Source of the DNA: an uncultured Clostridia bacterium
GTDB taxonomy: Bacteria; Bacillota; Clostridia; TANB77; CAG-508
Length of the DNA stretch: 57,370 nucleotides
Reading direction: 5' to 3'
Assembly: GCA_944389475.1 (NCBI GenBank)
Contig: CALXMM010000015.1
Span: 1 to 57,370, forward strand
Shown here: positions 8,424-16,644 of the stretch, piece by piece
How the letters are laid out: each line of letters opens with the position of its first letter
How positions within the stretch are numbered: position 1 is the stretch's first letter
Notes under the pieces: generated by a model
The model's input: only the letters and a program-made list of their open reading frames with translations
Told to the model about the DNA's origin: nothing
Databases searched by the model: none
Position numbers and translations under genes: made by a program

Positions 8424-9005
8424 CTAATATAATAGATATCTTTGATCATCTACATTTTTATTCAAGAGTTCTATCATTTCAGGTGTAACTTGAATCTTTT
8501 CCATCTTAGTTTCCCCATTAACATATGTTACTCTAGTAATCTTTACTATTCTCTTTCCATTAGACACAAACTCTAACTGCGAATTATCACTTTCTTTAAT
8601 CAGTATTACCGGTACATAGCTATCATTTATATAATACTCTGCACTTTCATAGGACAAGTAAAAAACAACTGTTGCAACAATAATTGCTAAAATAATTACC
8701 ATCACTATTTCACTGAAATTCAAGATCGTACAATATTCTTTCATTGCTCTAATAAAAAAGCAAAGTACAATTATTAAATCTACTAAAACTAGATAGCGAC
8801 CTCTCTTATACTTACGATACTTTTCCTTTTTCCTATAATAATTTAAATTTTCCTCTATATCTAGTTCTTCATTTTGTAATTCATCTTCTAACAGTTTAAG
8901 TATCTTCTTTCTTGCACTTACTAAAGTACCTACTGTATCTCCTATCATGAAGAATAACCAAGCAATACAAATAAGATAAATTGAAATCATTAGAACGTCT
9001 TCCAT
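8424..9005 (-). CDS. membrane protein of the three-copy cluster (copy B), 193 aa
   Basis: Three helices (about residues 4-25, 71-90 and 98-119). The first is followed by GTLVSARKKILKLLEDEL, and the third ends YESAEYYINDSY, matching copy A in order and motif. The C-terminal 70 residues form a small soluble domain (KRIVKITRVTYVNG...) that does not carry copy A's acidic run. The start has AAGGAG 6 bases ahead. It is a single-gene unit with its own promoter (9119-9147), leader and terminator. Function unknown; A-B paralogy is clear by eye. Confidence 0.72.
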   Translation of the reverse strand: MEDVLMISIYLICIAWLFFMIGDTVGTLVSARKKILKLLEDELQNEELDIEENLNYYRKKEKYRKYKRGRYLVLVDLIIVLCFFIRAMKEYCTILNFSEIVMVIILAIIVATVVFYLSYESAEYYINDSYVPVILIKESDNSQLEFVSNGKRIVKITRVTYVNGETKMEKIQVTPEMIELLNKNVDDQRYLLY

Positions 9006-9118
9006 TTTTTACTCCTTCCAAATTATTGGATGCTGTTTATTATTTTTGCGTAGTTTATCCGTTCTAAAATAAACTTTCACAAGGAATTTATAAAAGGCTT
9101 ATGCCAATTACAACTTTT
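9006..9118 (-). promoter_or_regulatory. structured 5' leader of copy B
   Basis: Contains GGCATAAGCC, then the TTTTATAAATTCCTTGT block, AGTTTAT / ATAAACT (9052-9075), and TCCAA / TTGGA (9017-9030) ending directly before the AGGAG ribosome site. Layout matches the leaders of copies A and C. Confidence 0.6.
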
Positions 9119-9147
9119 ATTATAACATGTTTTTATGTAACTTTCAA
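9119..9147 (-). promoter_or_regulatory. promoter of copy B
   Basis: TTGAAA, 17-base spacer containing TTACATAAA, TATAAT on the minus strand. Confidence 0.8.
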
Positions 9148-9156
9148 TTCAAATTT

Positions 9157-9198
9157 AGAGAAGAGCAATTTAAGTCACTCCTTAAATTGCTCTTCTCT
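9157..9198 (-). terminator. terminator of copy C
   Basis: 18-bp stem AGAGAAGAGCAATTTAAG and its complement with a six-base loop. It lies immediately upstream of the copy B promoter. Confidence 0.8.
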
Positions 9199-9235
9199 TC
9201 TTATTATCTACCTCACATTCCAAACTTCTATATTC

Positions 9236-9742
9236 TTAATTAGTGAAAAAAATACACATCACAAACAATATTAATGTATAGATATTTAGTCCCATTGAAA
9301 ATTTCGAAATCCGATTTACAATTTTCACATACTTTTTTTCCAAAACTGCATATCCATATTGTTTTGCATATTTTCTATAACCTTCTACATATTGGCCTAT
9401 GGCATTGCTTATACTCGCAATAATTAATGTTACAAACCATATTTTTTGGTCAGGCACTCTTATCGCGCAGCTGAGAAAAATATATATCCACATAACTAAA
9501 AGTAATACCGCCATTAAATCTAACATTAGTGTTGAACGCATTAAACCCTTATATGCCTTCAAATTCTTTTCTATTTTTTTCTTGTCTTCTTCATTTGCAA
9601 ACTTATCAGGAACCTCTTCTAAAACAAATTTTAATATCTTACTTTTTTCTCTTATTGCAGAATTCCTCGTTTGCTCAATTCCTAAATAATACCACGTAAG
9701 AGGTAATGACATAAGAATAAAAAAGAGGTAAATTAACAGCAT
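9236..9742 (-). CDS. membrane protein of the three-copy cluster (copy C), 168 aa
   Basis: Four helices (about 2-20, 73-95, 104-124 and 147-166). It keeps the cluster layout: an N-terminal helix, then SAIREKSKILKFVLEEV corresponding to the ARKKIL segment of copy B, then a helix pair ending QYVEGYRKYAKQYG where A and B have xxAEYxxxxY. It lacks the soluble C-domain and ends in a fourth helix instead. Paralogy to A and B rests on this order and on the shared leader and terminator, and is weaker than A-B. AAAGGAG precedes the ATG. Confidence 0.68.
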   Translation of the reverse strand: MLLIYLFFILMSLPLTWYYLGIEQTRNSAIREKSKILKFVLEEVPDKFANEEDKKKIEKNLKAYKGLMRSTLMLDLMAVLLLVMWIYIFLSCAIRVPDQKIWFVTLIIASISNAIGQYVEGYRKYAKQYGYAVLEKKYVKIVNRISKFSMGLNIYTLILFVMCIFFTN

Positions 9743-9858
9743 TTTGCTCCTTTCCTAAAATATTAGGTGTTGTACTTATTTTATGTCTAAAGACCTATCT
9801 TTTTAATAAGTCTTTATACCAAAGGAATTTATAAAAGGCTTATGCCAATTACTTTTTA
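9743..9858 (-). promoter_or_regulatory. structured 5' leader of copy C
   Basis: GGCATAAGCC and the TTTTATAAATTCCTT block are nearly identical to copy B. The two later hairpins have different bases that still pair: AAAGAC / GTCTTT (9789-9815) and CCTAA / TTAGG (9754-9767), the latter just before AAAGGAG. Confidence 0.6.
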
Positions 9859-9887
9859 ATTATACCACTATATTATGTAAAGGTCAA
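9859..9887 (-). promoter_or_regulatory. promoter of copy C
   Basis: TTGACC, 17-base spacer beginning TTTACATAA, TATAAT on the minus strand. Confidence 0.8.
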
Positions 9888-9933
9888 TTGTAGTATATAA
9901 TCATACAGTATTATGATAAGGCATTTTAACTAT

Positions 9934-10443
9934 TTAATTTATTTCTATAGAAATATCCGCTTCAGCTATTATTTTATTTATAATATCTTCTTTATCCATA
10001 TCTTTTCCAATTATTTTTTCTGAAAGCACTTTTGAAAAGTCCTTTTCTTTCCACCATTTTCTCATTTCTTCTTCTCCAAATTCATTTACACATTTTCTTT
10101 GACTATGTCGTTTTAATGTTTCTTCAAATGGAATATCAAAATAATATGAATAAATATTGTTTTTAAATTCTATTGAGAGTTTTTTTAATAAATCTTCATA
10201 TTTTTGTGTTTTTAATATTCCTTCTAATATTATAATATCACAATTTTCTTTACCGAATAAAGCAAGAGTATATAATAAATTAGATACTTTGGTTTTATCT
10301 CCACCTTTTAAATATAAAATTTCTCTACGTACAACATCTTGAGAAATTAACATTGTTCCAAGTCCTATCTTTTTCTGCAAAGCTTTTGCTATTGTCGTTT
10401 TTCCACTTCCAGAATTTCCACGTAATATAATTAATTTTGACAT
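9934..10443 (-). CDS. P-loop nucleotide kinase-like protein, 169 aa
   Basis: Small P-loop protein of the AAA_33/zeta-toxin-like kinase group. Walker A is GNSGSGKTTIAK at residues 9-20, a hydrophobic strand IIILEGIL follows, and a lid-type segment FEETLKRHSQRK lies in the C-terminal half. The substrate cannot be told; small-molecule or nucleotide phosphorylation is the family theme. It has its own promoter just after the prkC terminator. No antitoxin-like gene adjoins it, so I do not call it a toxin. Confidence 0.65.
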   Translation of the reverse strand: MSKLIILRGNSGSGKTTIAKALQKKIGLGTMLISQDVVRREILYLKGGDKTKVSNLLYTLALFGKENCDIIILEGILKTQKYEDLLKKLSIEFKNNIYSYYFDIPFEETLKRHSQRKCVNEFGEEEMRKWWKEKDFSKVLSEKIIGKDMDKEDIINKIIAEADISIEIN

Positions 10444-10464
10444 TTATAATACCCCTTTTTATTT

Positions 10465-10493
10465 ATATTATCAAAATAGATATTAATTATCAA
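10465..10493 (-). promoter_or_regulatory. promoter of the P-loop kinase gene
   Basis: TTGATA, 17 bases, TAATAT on the minus strand, starting right after the prkC terminator. Confidence 0.6.
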
Positions 10494-10496
10494 TAG

Positions 10497-10525
10497 AAAA
10501 AGATGAAGCTTTATGCTTCATCTTT
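10497..10525 (-). terminator. terminator of rlmN-prpC-prkC
   Basis: AAAAGATGAAGC / GCTTCATCTTTT stem, five-base loop, then TCTATTG. It closes the operon directly after the prkC stop. Confidence 0.85.
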
Positions 10526-10530
10526 TAACT

Positions 10531-12528
10531 CTAATTAAATGTATATGATGTTGAATTATTAAAATTAAATGTTGTTTGTCTAGTATAATTTTCTCCCCTA
10601 GAATTTGTTAACTTTACGATAACCTCTTTTGAACCTTTTCCACTTACACTTGCTGTAATAGTTTTATTTTTATCTACTCCAGATTGTTGAAAAGCTTCTT
10701 TTCCATCAACTGTAACCGTTACATCAACAGTTTTAGGTTTATTATTACTTGTAGAATTTCCTGTTTCTTCTTCATATCCACCAGTAATTGCTTTAACATC
10801 TATAGTAAATGTTGCTGTTTTAGATTCAGTTACTTTATTAACAGTAATCGTTATCGTTGTACCCTGTTGTACTTGTTCTCCAGGTTCTTTATTTTGTTTT
10901 AGTACAACTCCATCATTTTTTGATTCATCTTCATCATTTACTACATTAACCTTTAATCCTGCAGCTGTAAGTGTATTTGTAGCTTGTTCCTGTGTTTGAC
11001 CAATAACGCTTGGCATTTCTACATTTACAATACCACTACCTTTACTTACAACTATATTTACTGTACTACCAGCATCTACTTGTTCCCTATCTTCTGGGTC
11101 TTGACTTATTACTATTCCAGCTTCTACTTTTTCATCGTTTTGTTCTGTAACTGCTGCAACAAGTCCTGCATCTTGTATTAACTGCTCTGCCTCTTCTCTA
11201 GTTTTGCCAACTACCTTAGGTACTTCTACTATTTCCTTTCCTTTACTTATAACAACAGAGATTTCTGTATGTTCTTTAACTGTATAGTTTGGTTGATATG
11301 CTGGGTCTTGAGAAATTATTTTTCCTTTTTCTACATTATCACTATATTCCTCAGATTTTACTGTTAATTTTAATTTCAAATCTTTTACAGTTTGCTCTGC
11401 TTCTTCCTGTGTTTTATTTACTAAGTCAGGTAATTGCACATCTTTTGGATTTACTAGTTCTACAATTCCCATTGTACTTCCAAATGCTATAAAAAATAAT
11501 AATATTGCTCCAATAATAGCAGATAAAGCTTTATGTTTTTTTATAAATTCTATAAATTTATTTGGCTTTTTGCCCTTTCCTTTTCCAGAATTGTTATTCT
11601 TATTTTCATTAGCTTTTCTCTCTGCTTCTGCAATTTCTTCCGTTGAAATTCTTTGCGTTGCTGCATCCACATTATTTCCAATATGTATATTATTTTCATC
11701 TGGATTCTTTAATGCTGCATTTAAATCCTTTAACATTTCTGTTGCAGATTGGTATCTTAAATTTACATCTTTTTGCATTGCTTTTAATATAATGTCATTT
11801 ACAACTTGAGGTATTTTGTCATTTAACTCCTTTGGTGGTACAGGTTCTTCCTGCATATGTTTTAATGCAACAGATACTGGTGTATCTGCATCGAAAGGAA
11901 CTTTTCCTGTTAGCATTTCATACATTACAACACCTAAAGAATATAAGTCTGATTTGGCATCCGTATATCCTCCCCTAGCATGTTCTGGAGAGAAGTAATG
12001 TACAGAACCAATAGTTGTTCCAAAAGCTGTAATTGTTGAATTGGATACCGCTTTTGCAATTCCAAAATCCGTTACTTTTGCAACTCCATCTTCGGTAATT
12101 ATAATATTATGAGGTTTTATATCTCTATGAACTATATTATTTTTATGTGCTGTCTCTAAGGCTGATGCAATTTGTATAACTATATTTAATGACCACTTCC
12201 ATGGTAATGGTCCATTTTCTTCATTTATAATTTCTTTTAAAGTTTTTCCTTTTATTAGTTCCATTACAATATAGTATAGATTTCCTTCATTTCCTACATC
12301 ATATATAGAAACTATGTTTGGATGTGTAAGACTTGCTGCAGACTGTGCTTCTATTCTAAATCTTTTTATAAATTCTTCATCTGTAGTAAATTCATCTCTT
12401 AATATTTTAACTGCTACATATCTATTCAAGACCTTATCTTTTCCTTTGTAGACAGTTGCCATACCACCATTTCCAATTTTCTCTATTATTTCGTATCTAT
12501 TACCTAATATTTTCCCCTCTAGGTCCAT
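10531..12528 (-). CDS. prkC: serine/threonine protein kinase with PASTA repeats
   Basis: Membrane kinase sensing peptidoglycan fragments, involved in growth control and spore germination in Firmicutes. The kinase domain (about residues 1-275) has GNGGMATVYKG, catalytic HRDIKPHN and DFGIAK. A basic linker, one membrane helix (about residues 335-357), three PASTA repeats (each ending in a VVSKG-like strand) and a C-terminal beta-rich domain of about 95 residues follow. The 665-residue length is normal. It lies 14 bases after prpC, the opposing phosphatase. A terminator separates it from the accessory genes that replace its usual neighbour rsgA. Confidence 0.96.
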   Translation of the reverse strand: MDLEGKILGNRYEIIEKIGNGGMATVYKGKDKVLNRYVAVKILRDEFTTDEEFIKRFRIEAQSAASLTHPNIVSIYDVGNEGNLYYIVMELIKGKTLKEIINEENGPLPWKWSLNIVIQIASALETAHKNNIVHRDIKPHNIIITEDGVAKVTDFGIAKAVSNSTITAFGTTIGSVHYFSPEHARGGYTDAKSDLYSLGVVMYEMLTGKVPFDADTPVSVALKHMQEEPVPPKELNDKIPQVVNDIILKAMQKDVNLRYQSATEMLKDLNAALKNPDENNIHIGNNVDAATQRISTEEIAEAERKANENKNNNSGKGKGKKPNKFIEFIKKHKALSAIIGAILLFFIAFGSTMGIVELVNPKDVQLPDLVNKTQEEAEQTVKDLKLKLTVKSEEYSDNVEKGKIISQDPAYQPNYTVKEHTEISVVISKGKEIVEVPKVVGKTREEAEQLIQDAGLVAAVTEQNDEKVEAGIVISQDPEDREQVDAGSTVNIVVSKGSGIVNVEMPSVIGQTQEQATNTLTAAGLKVNVVNDEDESKNDGVVLKQNKEPGEQVQQGTTITITVNKVTESKTATFTIDVKAITGGYEEETGNSTSNNKPKTVDVTVTVDGKEAFQQSGVDKNKTITASVSGKGSKEVIVKLTNSRGENYTRQTTFNFNNSTSYTFN

Positions 12529-12542
12529 TTTCTCATCTCTCC

Positions 12543-13274
12543 TTAATCATTATATACAATAACAACTGTTATGTTATCATATCCTCCTCTGTTGTTTGCT
12601 AATTCAACTAGCTTAGAAGCTGCATTTTCGGTATCATTTGTTACTAAATCATATATTTCTTGATTTGAGACCATGTTTGTTAAACCATCAGATGTTAACA
12701 CCAATTTATCACCTTTAAGGAATCCTTTTGTTGTTACATCTGGCTCTACATAAGGAGTACATCCTAAAGCTTTCATCAACATGTTTTTCTTAGGATGATT
12801 TTTAGCTTCTTCTCGAGTTATTGTCCCTTCTTTAACTAATTTTTCAACATAACTATGATCTGTAGTTAATTTTCTTATAATATTTTTTCTTACTCTATAT
12901 ATTCTACTATCACCTATGTGACCAATATATATTTTATTCGCATAACTTAGAACTAATTCCAATGTTGTGCCCATTCCTTCTAATTCTGGTACTTCTTTAG
13001 ACTTCTCGAAAACCACCATATTAGCATATTCCATACTACTTCTAATTAATTCTTCTATATTTACTCTATCATGGGATATGGTATTAAAATTATTAACCAA
13101 ATAATTTCTTGCTGAATCTATTGCAAGTTTACTTGCAACTTCTCCTCCATTATATCCTCCCATTCCATCAGCTAACATATATATCCTTAGTTCATCATTT
13201 TCCTTTGGAATATAGTAATAATCTTCATTTAACTCTCTTGCTTTACCTAAATCGGTTTTAGCAAAACATTTCAT
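12543..13274 (-). CDS. prpC: PP2C-family protein phosphatase
   Basis: Dephosphorylates PrkC and its substrates. The 243-residue PPM-fold protein has the metal-binding motifs DGMGGYNGGEVAS, HIGDSRIYR, TSDGLTNMV and YDNITVVIV in order. GAGGTGAT precedes the ATG. It is sandwiched between rlmN (10 bases upstream) and prkC (14 bases downstream), the standard kinase-phosphatase operon. Confidence 0.95.
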   Translation of the reverse strand: MKCFAKTDLGKARELNEDYYYIPKENDELRIYMLADGMGGYNGGEVASKLAIDSARNYLVNNFNTISHDRVNIEELIRSSMEYANMVVFEKSKEVPELEGMGTTLELVLSYANKIYIGHIGDSRIYRVRKNIIRKLTTDHSYVEKLVKEGTITREEAKNHPKKNMLMKALGCTPYVEPDVTTKGFLKGDKLVLTSDGLTNMVSNQEIYDLVTNDTENAASKLVELANNRGGYDNITVVIVYND

Positions 13275-13284
13275 TTTATCACCT

Positions 13285-14316
13285 CTAACGTTTCTCTTCT
13301 ATTGTCTTTCTACGTAATTGTCCACATGCAGCTTCTATGTCTGAACCCAATTCTCTTCTTATAGTTGCTACAATACCATGTTCATTTAAATAATCCCTAA
13401 ATTTTATTATATTTTCATTAGTAGATTTTACAAATTTGCCATTTTCAATTTTATTAATTGGAATTAGATTTACATGTGCAATCATTCCATGTAATAATTT
13501 TACTAGTCCTTTTGCATCTTCAAGATTATCATTATTATCTCTTGCCAATGCATATTCAAAAGAAATTCTTTTATTAGTTTTTTCTATGTAATATTTGCAT
13601 GCTTTCATTAATTCTTCTATTGGGTATGCATTATTTACAGGCATCATTTCACTTCTTTTTTTATCGTTTGTCGCATGTAAAGAAATTGATAATGTACATT
13701 GAATTTTTTTGTCCGCTAATTCATAAATCTTAGGTACAATTCCACTTGTAGATATACTTATGTGTCTAGCACCAATGTTTAGTCCCTTTGGATTATTTAA
13801 TATTCCAATTGCATTTATAACATTATCAAAATTATCAAAAGGTTCACCAATCCCCATAAATACAATATTCGAAATTTTTGTATTCTCTTCTTGTTCAACG
13901 GCTAATATTTGCTCAACAATTTCACCTGAGCTCAAACTTCTTACAAATGGAATGCCTGTTGAAGCACAAAACTTACAGCCCATTTTACATCCAATTTGTG
14001 ATGAAACACACAAAGTTTTGCCATGATGATATTCCATTAAAACAGTTTCTATCATATTTCCATCTAATACATCAAATAAATATTTTTTAGTACCATCTTT
14101 TGATACTAATTTTTTTGCAATTTTAAAATTACACATAGAATAATTTTCTTGTAATTTTTGTCTTAATTCTTTTGATATATTAGTCATTTCATCAAATTCT
14201 TTAACCTTTTCTTTATATAACCACATAAACACTTGCTCAGCTCTATATGGTTTTTCACCTAATTCTTGAAATTCTTTTTTTAATTCATCTAAATTATAAT
14301 CTTTTATATTTTTCAT
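13285..14316 (-). CDS. rlmN: 23S rRNA (adenine2503-C2)/tRNA methyltransferase RlmN
   Basis: Radical-SAM methyltransferase for A2503 of 23S rRNA. The 343 residues carry the cluster motif CKMGCKFCAS, the GEPFDN turn, the SAM-binding SISTSG segment and the conserved C-terminal Cys in EAACGQLR. It is the first gene of the rlmN-prpC-prkC operon. Confidence 0.96.
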   Translation of the reverse strand: MKNIKDYNLDELKKEFQELGEKPYRAEQVFMWLYKEKVKEFDEMTNISKELRQKLQENYSMCNFKIAKKLVSKDGTKKYLFDVLDGNMIETVLMEYHHGKTLCVSSQIGCKMGCKFCASTGIPFVRSLSSGEIVEQILAVEQEENTKISNIVFMGIGEPFDNFDNVINAIGILNNPKGLNIGARHISISTSGIVPKIYELADKKIQCTLSISLHATNDKKRSEMMPVNNAYPIEELMKACKYYIEKTNKRISFEYALARDNNDNLEDAKGLVKLLHGMIAHVNLIPINKIENGKFVKSTNENIIKFRDYLNEHGIVATIRRELGSDIEAACGQLRRKTIEEKR

Positions 14317-14362
14317 TTCTATTCTCTTTTTCTATAATTTTTACCCATTATTGGTAAGTTTA

Positions 14363-14391
14363 TATATATCACAATTCTTTTATTTTTTCAA
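14363..14391 (-). promoter_or_regulatory. promoter of rlmN-prpC-prkC
   Basis: TTGAAA, 17 bases, TATATA on the minus strand, about 45 bases before rlmN. Confidence 0.5.
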
Positions 14392-14462
14392 CTATTAGAA
14401 ATCTGAATAACACATTTTTCTTTGCCTTTTATTGCAAAGCATAACCAAACATATATATAAGC

Positions 14463-14538
14463 AAAATAGAAGGACTTTTCGTGTTAAAGTATTAAGCTTT
14501 ATGCCTAATATTATCACAGTTAAAATTCCTTCTATTTT
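14463..14538. terminator. long hairpin downstream of clpX
   Basis: Outer stem AAAATAGAAGGA / TCCTTCTATTTT encloses about 50 bases that contain a further partial stem. The better T-tract (TTTTTTTATTTTA) lies on the plus strand although no plus-strand gene precedes it. It may act as the clpX terminator in the minus direction or end an unseen plus-strand RNA. Confidence 0.4.
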
Positions 14539-14544
14539 TTTATT

Positions 14545-15864
14545 TTATGCAGTTTCTATTTCGTTTGGTTGTATTTTTCTTCTTTTTATTACTTGTTTTT
14601 TTGGTTCCTTGTTTTCATTAATTATAATCTTAGGTTTTTCAATTCCTAAAACATTTCCTCTTGTTACAATACATTTTTCGATTTTAGGATTTGATGGAAT
14701 ATCAAACATAATATCCCTCATTATTTCTTCTATAATTGAACGTAAACCTCTTGCACCTGTTTTTCTTTCTATGGCCTTATCTACTATTGCTTCTATTGCT
14801 CCTGATTCAAATTCTAATTCTACGCCATCTAAAGCTAATAATTTTTTGTATTGCTTTACTAATGCATTTTTTGGTTCAGTTAATATTTTTATTAGAGCAT
14901 CTTTATCTAATTCATCCAAAGTTGTTACTATTGGCAATCTTCCTACAAATTCTGGAATTAAACCGAATTTTAATAAATCTTGTGGTAATAATTCTTTAAA
15001 TATTTCTGATTTATTTTTCTTTACTAACTCTTTCTTTTCTGCTCCAAAACCAATTGTTTTCTTTCCTGTTCTTTGGTCAATTATTTTTTCTAGACCTTCG
15101 AAAGCACCACCACAAATAAATAAGATATTCTCTGTATTTATTTGTATTAATTCTTGATGTGGATGTTTTCTTCCACCTTGTGGTGGAACAGATGCAACTG
15201 TACCCTCTATTATTTTTAATAAAGCTTGTTGTACTCCTTCTCCACTTACATCTCTTGTTATGGATGGATTCTCTGATTTTCTTGATATTTTATCTATTTC
15301 ATCTATATATATAATTCCTTTTTCTGCTCTTTGTACATCATAATCTGCTGATTGAATTAATTTTAACAAAATATTTTCTACATCTTCTCCTACATATCCA
15401 GCTTCTGTTAAAGTTGTTGCATCAGCAATTGCAAATGGTACATTTAATATTTTTGCTAGAGTTTGTGCAAGTAATGTTTTTCCAGAACCAGTTGGTCCTA
15501 AAAGCAAAATATTACTTTTCTTAATTTCTACATCATCTTTATTATTTTTTGAATTTTCATTATTTATTCTTTTATAATGATTATATACAGCTACAGATAG
15601 CGTTTTTTTTGCATCTTCTTGCCCTATTACATATTCATCTAAAACTTTTTTTATTTCTGCAGGTGTAGGTACAACATCTTCTTCAACTGTTGTATATAAG
15701 TCATCTTCATCCTCATAATAATCATTTTCAATTATATTTGAACATACCTGTATACATTCATTACAAATATAAACACCTGGTCCTGCCACTATTTTTTCTA
15801 CACTATCCTGTGTTTTCCCACAAAATGAGCATCTAATATTTTTACTATTATCATTTTTTTGCAT
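14545..15864 (-). CDS. clpX: ATP-dependent Clp protease ATP-binding subunit ClpX
   Basis: AAA+ unfoldase that feeds substrates to ClpP. The 439 residues comprise an N-terminal zinc-binding domain (CSFCGKTQ ... CNEC), Walker [13 protein letters not shown], Walker [11 protein letters not shown], the pore loop in AGYVGEDVE, and sensor motif [11 protein letters not shown]. It is the last gene of tig-clpP-clpX. Confidence 0.97.
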   Translation of the reverse strand: MQKNDNSKNIRCSFCGKTQDSVEKIVAGPGVYICNECIQVCSNIIENDYYEDEDDLYTTVEEDVVPTPAEIKKVLDEYVIGQEDAKKTLSVAVYNHYKRINNENSKNNKDDVEIKKSNILLLGPTGSGKTLLAQTLAKILNVPFAIADATTLTEAGYVGEDVENILLKLIQSADYDVQRAEKGIIYIDEIDKISRKSENPSITRDVSGEGVQQALLKIIEGTVASVPPQGGRKHPHQELIQINTENILFICGGAFEGLEKIIDQRTGKKTIGFGAEKKELVKKNKSEIFKELLPQDLLKFGLIPEFVGRLPIVTTLDELDKDALIKILTEPKNALVKQYKKLLALDGVELEFESGAIEAIVDKAIERKTGARGLRSIIEEIMRDIMFDIPSNPKIEKCIVTRGNVLGIEKPKIIINENKEPKKQVIKRRKIQPNEIETA

Positions 15865-15910
15865 AATAAAACGCTCCTTCTTTTTTATGTTATCATTAGC
15901 ATATCAAAAA

Positions 15911-16528
15911 TTATTTTCTTTTGTCCATAATTCCATCTATAAGACCATATTCTAATGCTTCTTGTGCTGTCATATAATGATCTCTTTCTGTATCTCTATC
16001 AATTACTTCTATTGGTTGACCTGTTTTTTCGCTTAATAATCTATTTAATTTTTCTCTTGTTTTCATCATGTGGTCTGAAACTATTTTTATTTCTGTTGCT
16101 TGACCAGAAACTCCTCCACCTTGACCACCAATTAATGGTTGGTGAATTAATATTTCTGAATTTGGTGTTGCAAATCTTTTTCCTTTTTCACCATTTGCTA
16201 GTAAAACTGCTCCAAAACTAGCAGCTAAGCCTACACATATTGTTGAAACTGGACAAGAAATATAATTCATGGTATCTACTATAGCCATTCCATCTGTTAT
16301 AGATCCTCCTGGGCTATTTATGTATAAATGTATTTCTTTTTCTGGATCTTCTGATTCTAGGAATAACAATTGTGCAATAACTACACTTGCTGAAGAACTA
16401 TCAACTTGTTCTCCTAGGAAAATAATTCTATCTTTTAGTAATCTAGAAAATATATCATATGATCTTTCTCCTCTACTTGTTTGCTCTATTACATATGGTA
16501 CTAAACTATTTAATTCTCTTTTATCCAT
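15911..16528 (-). CDS. clpP: ATP-dependent Clp protease proteolytic subunit
   Basis: Serine peptidase barrel of the Clp protease. The 205 residues include the [13 protein letters not shown] loop, the catalytic Ser in [14 protein letters not shown], the catalytic His in [16 protein letters not shown] and the Asp in [19 protein letters not shown] precedes the start. It sits between tig and clpX, the usual order. Confidence 0.97.
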   Translation of the reverse strand: MDKRELNSLVPYVIEQTSRGERSYDIFSRLLKDRIIFLGEQVDSSSASVVIAQLLFLESEDPEKEIHLYINSPGGSITDGMAIVDTMNYISCPVSTICVGLAASFGAVLLANGEKGKRFATPNSEILIHQPLIGGQGGGVSGQATEIKIVSDHMMKTREKLNRLLSEKTGQPIEVIDRDTERDHYMTAQEALEYGLIDGIMDKRK

Positions 16529-16606
16529 ATTAAAATTCCTCCTTTGAAAACTTACACTATTTTATATCATATTTTATATAAATGCAAACTTTTTCTAAAT
16601 AATTTA

Positions 16607-16634
16607 GGAGTTTAATAAATATTTATTAAACTCC
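16607..16634 (-). other. perfect palindrome between tig and clpP-proximal sequence
   Basis: GGAGTTTAATAAAT followed by its exact complement, just after the tig stop. There is no clean T-run on the minus strand, so it may act as a processing or attenuation hairpin rather than a full terminator. Confidence 0.5.
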
Positions 16635-16644
16635 CCTTATTGCT

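Noticed and set aside
9934..10443. Zeta-type toxin
   Set aside because: It has the P-loop kinase fold, but no short antitoxin gene lies beside it and the fold is shared by many metabolic kinases.
14432..15157. 241-codon plus-strand open frame opposite clpX
   Set aside because: It lies over a clear clpX coding region, has no ribosome site, and its sequence is the low-complexity shadow expected from AT-rich complement.
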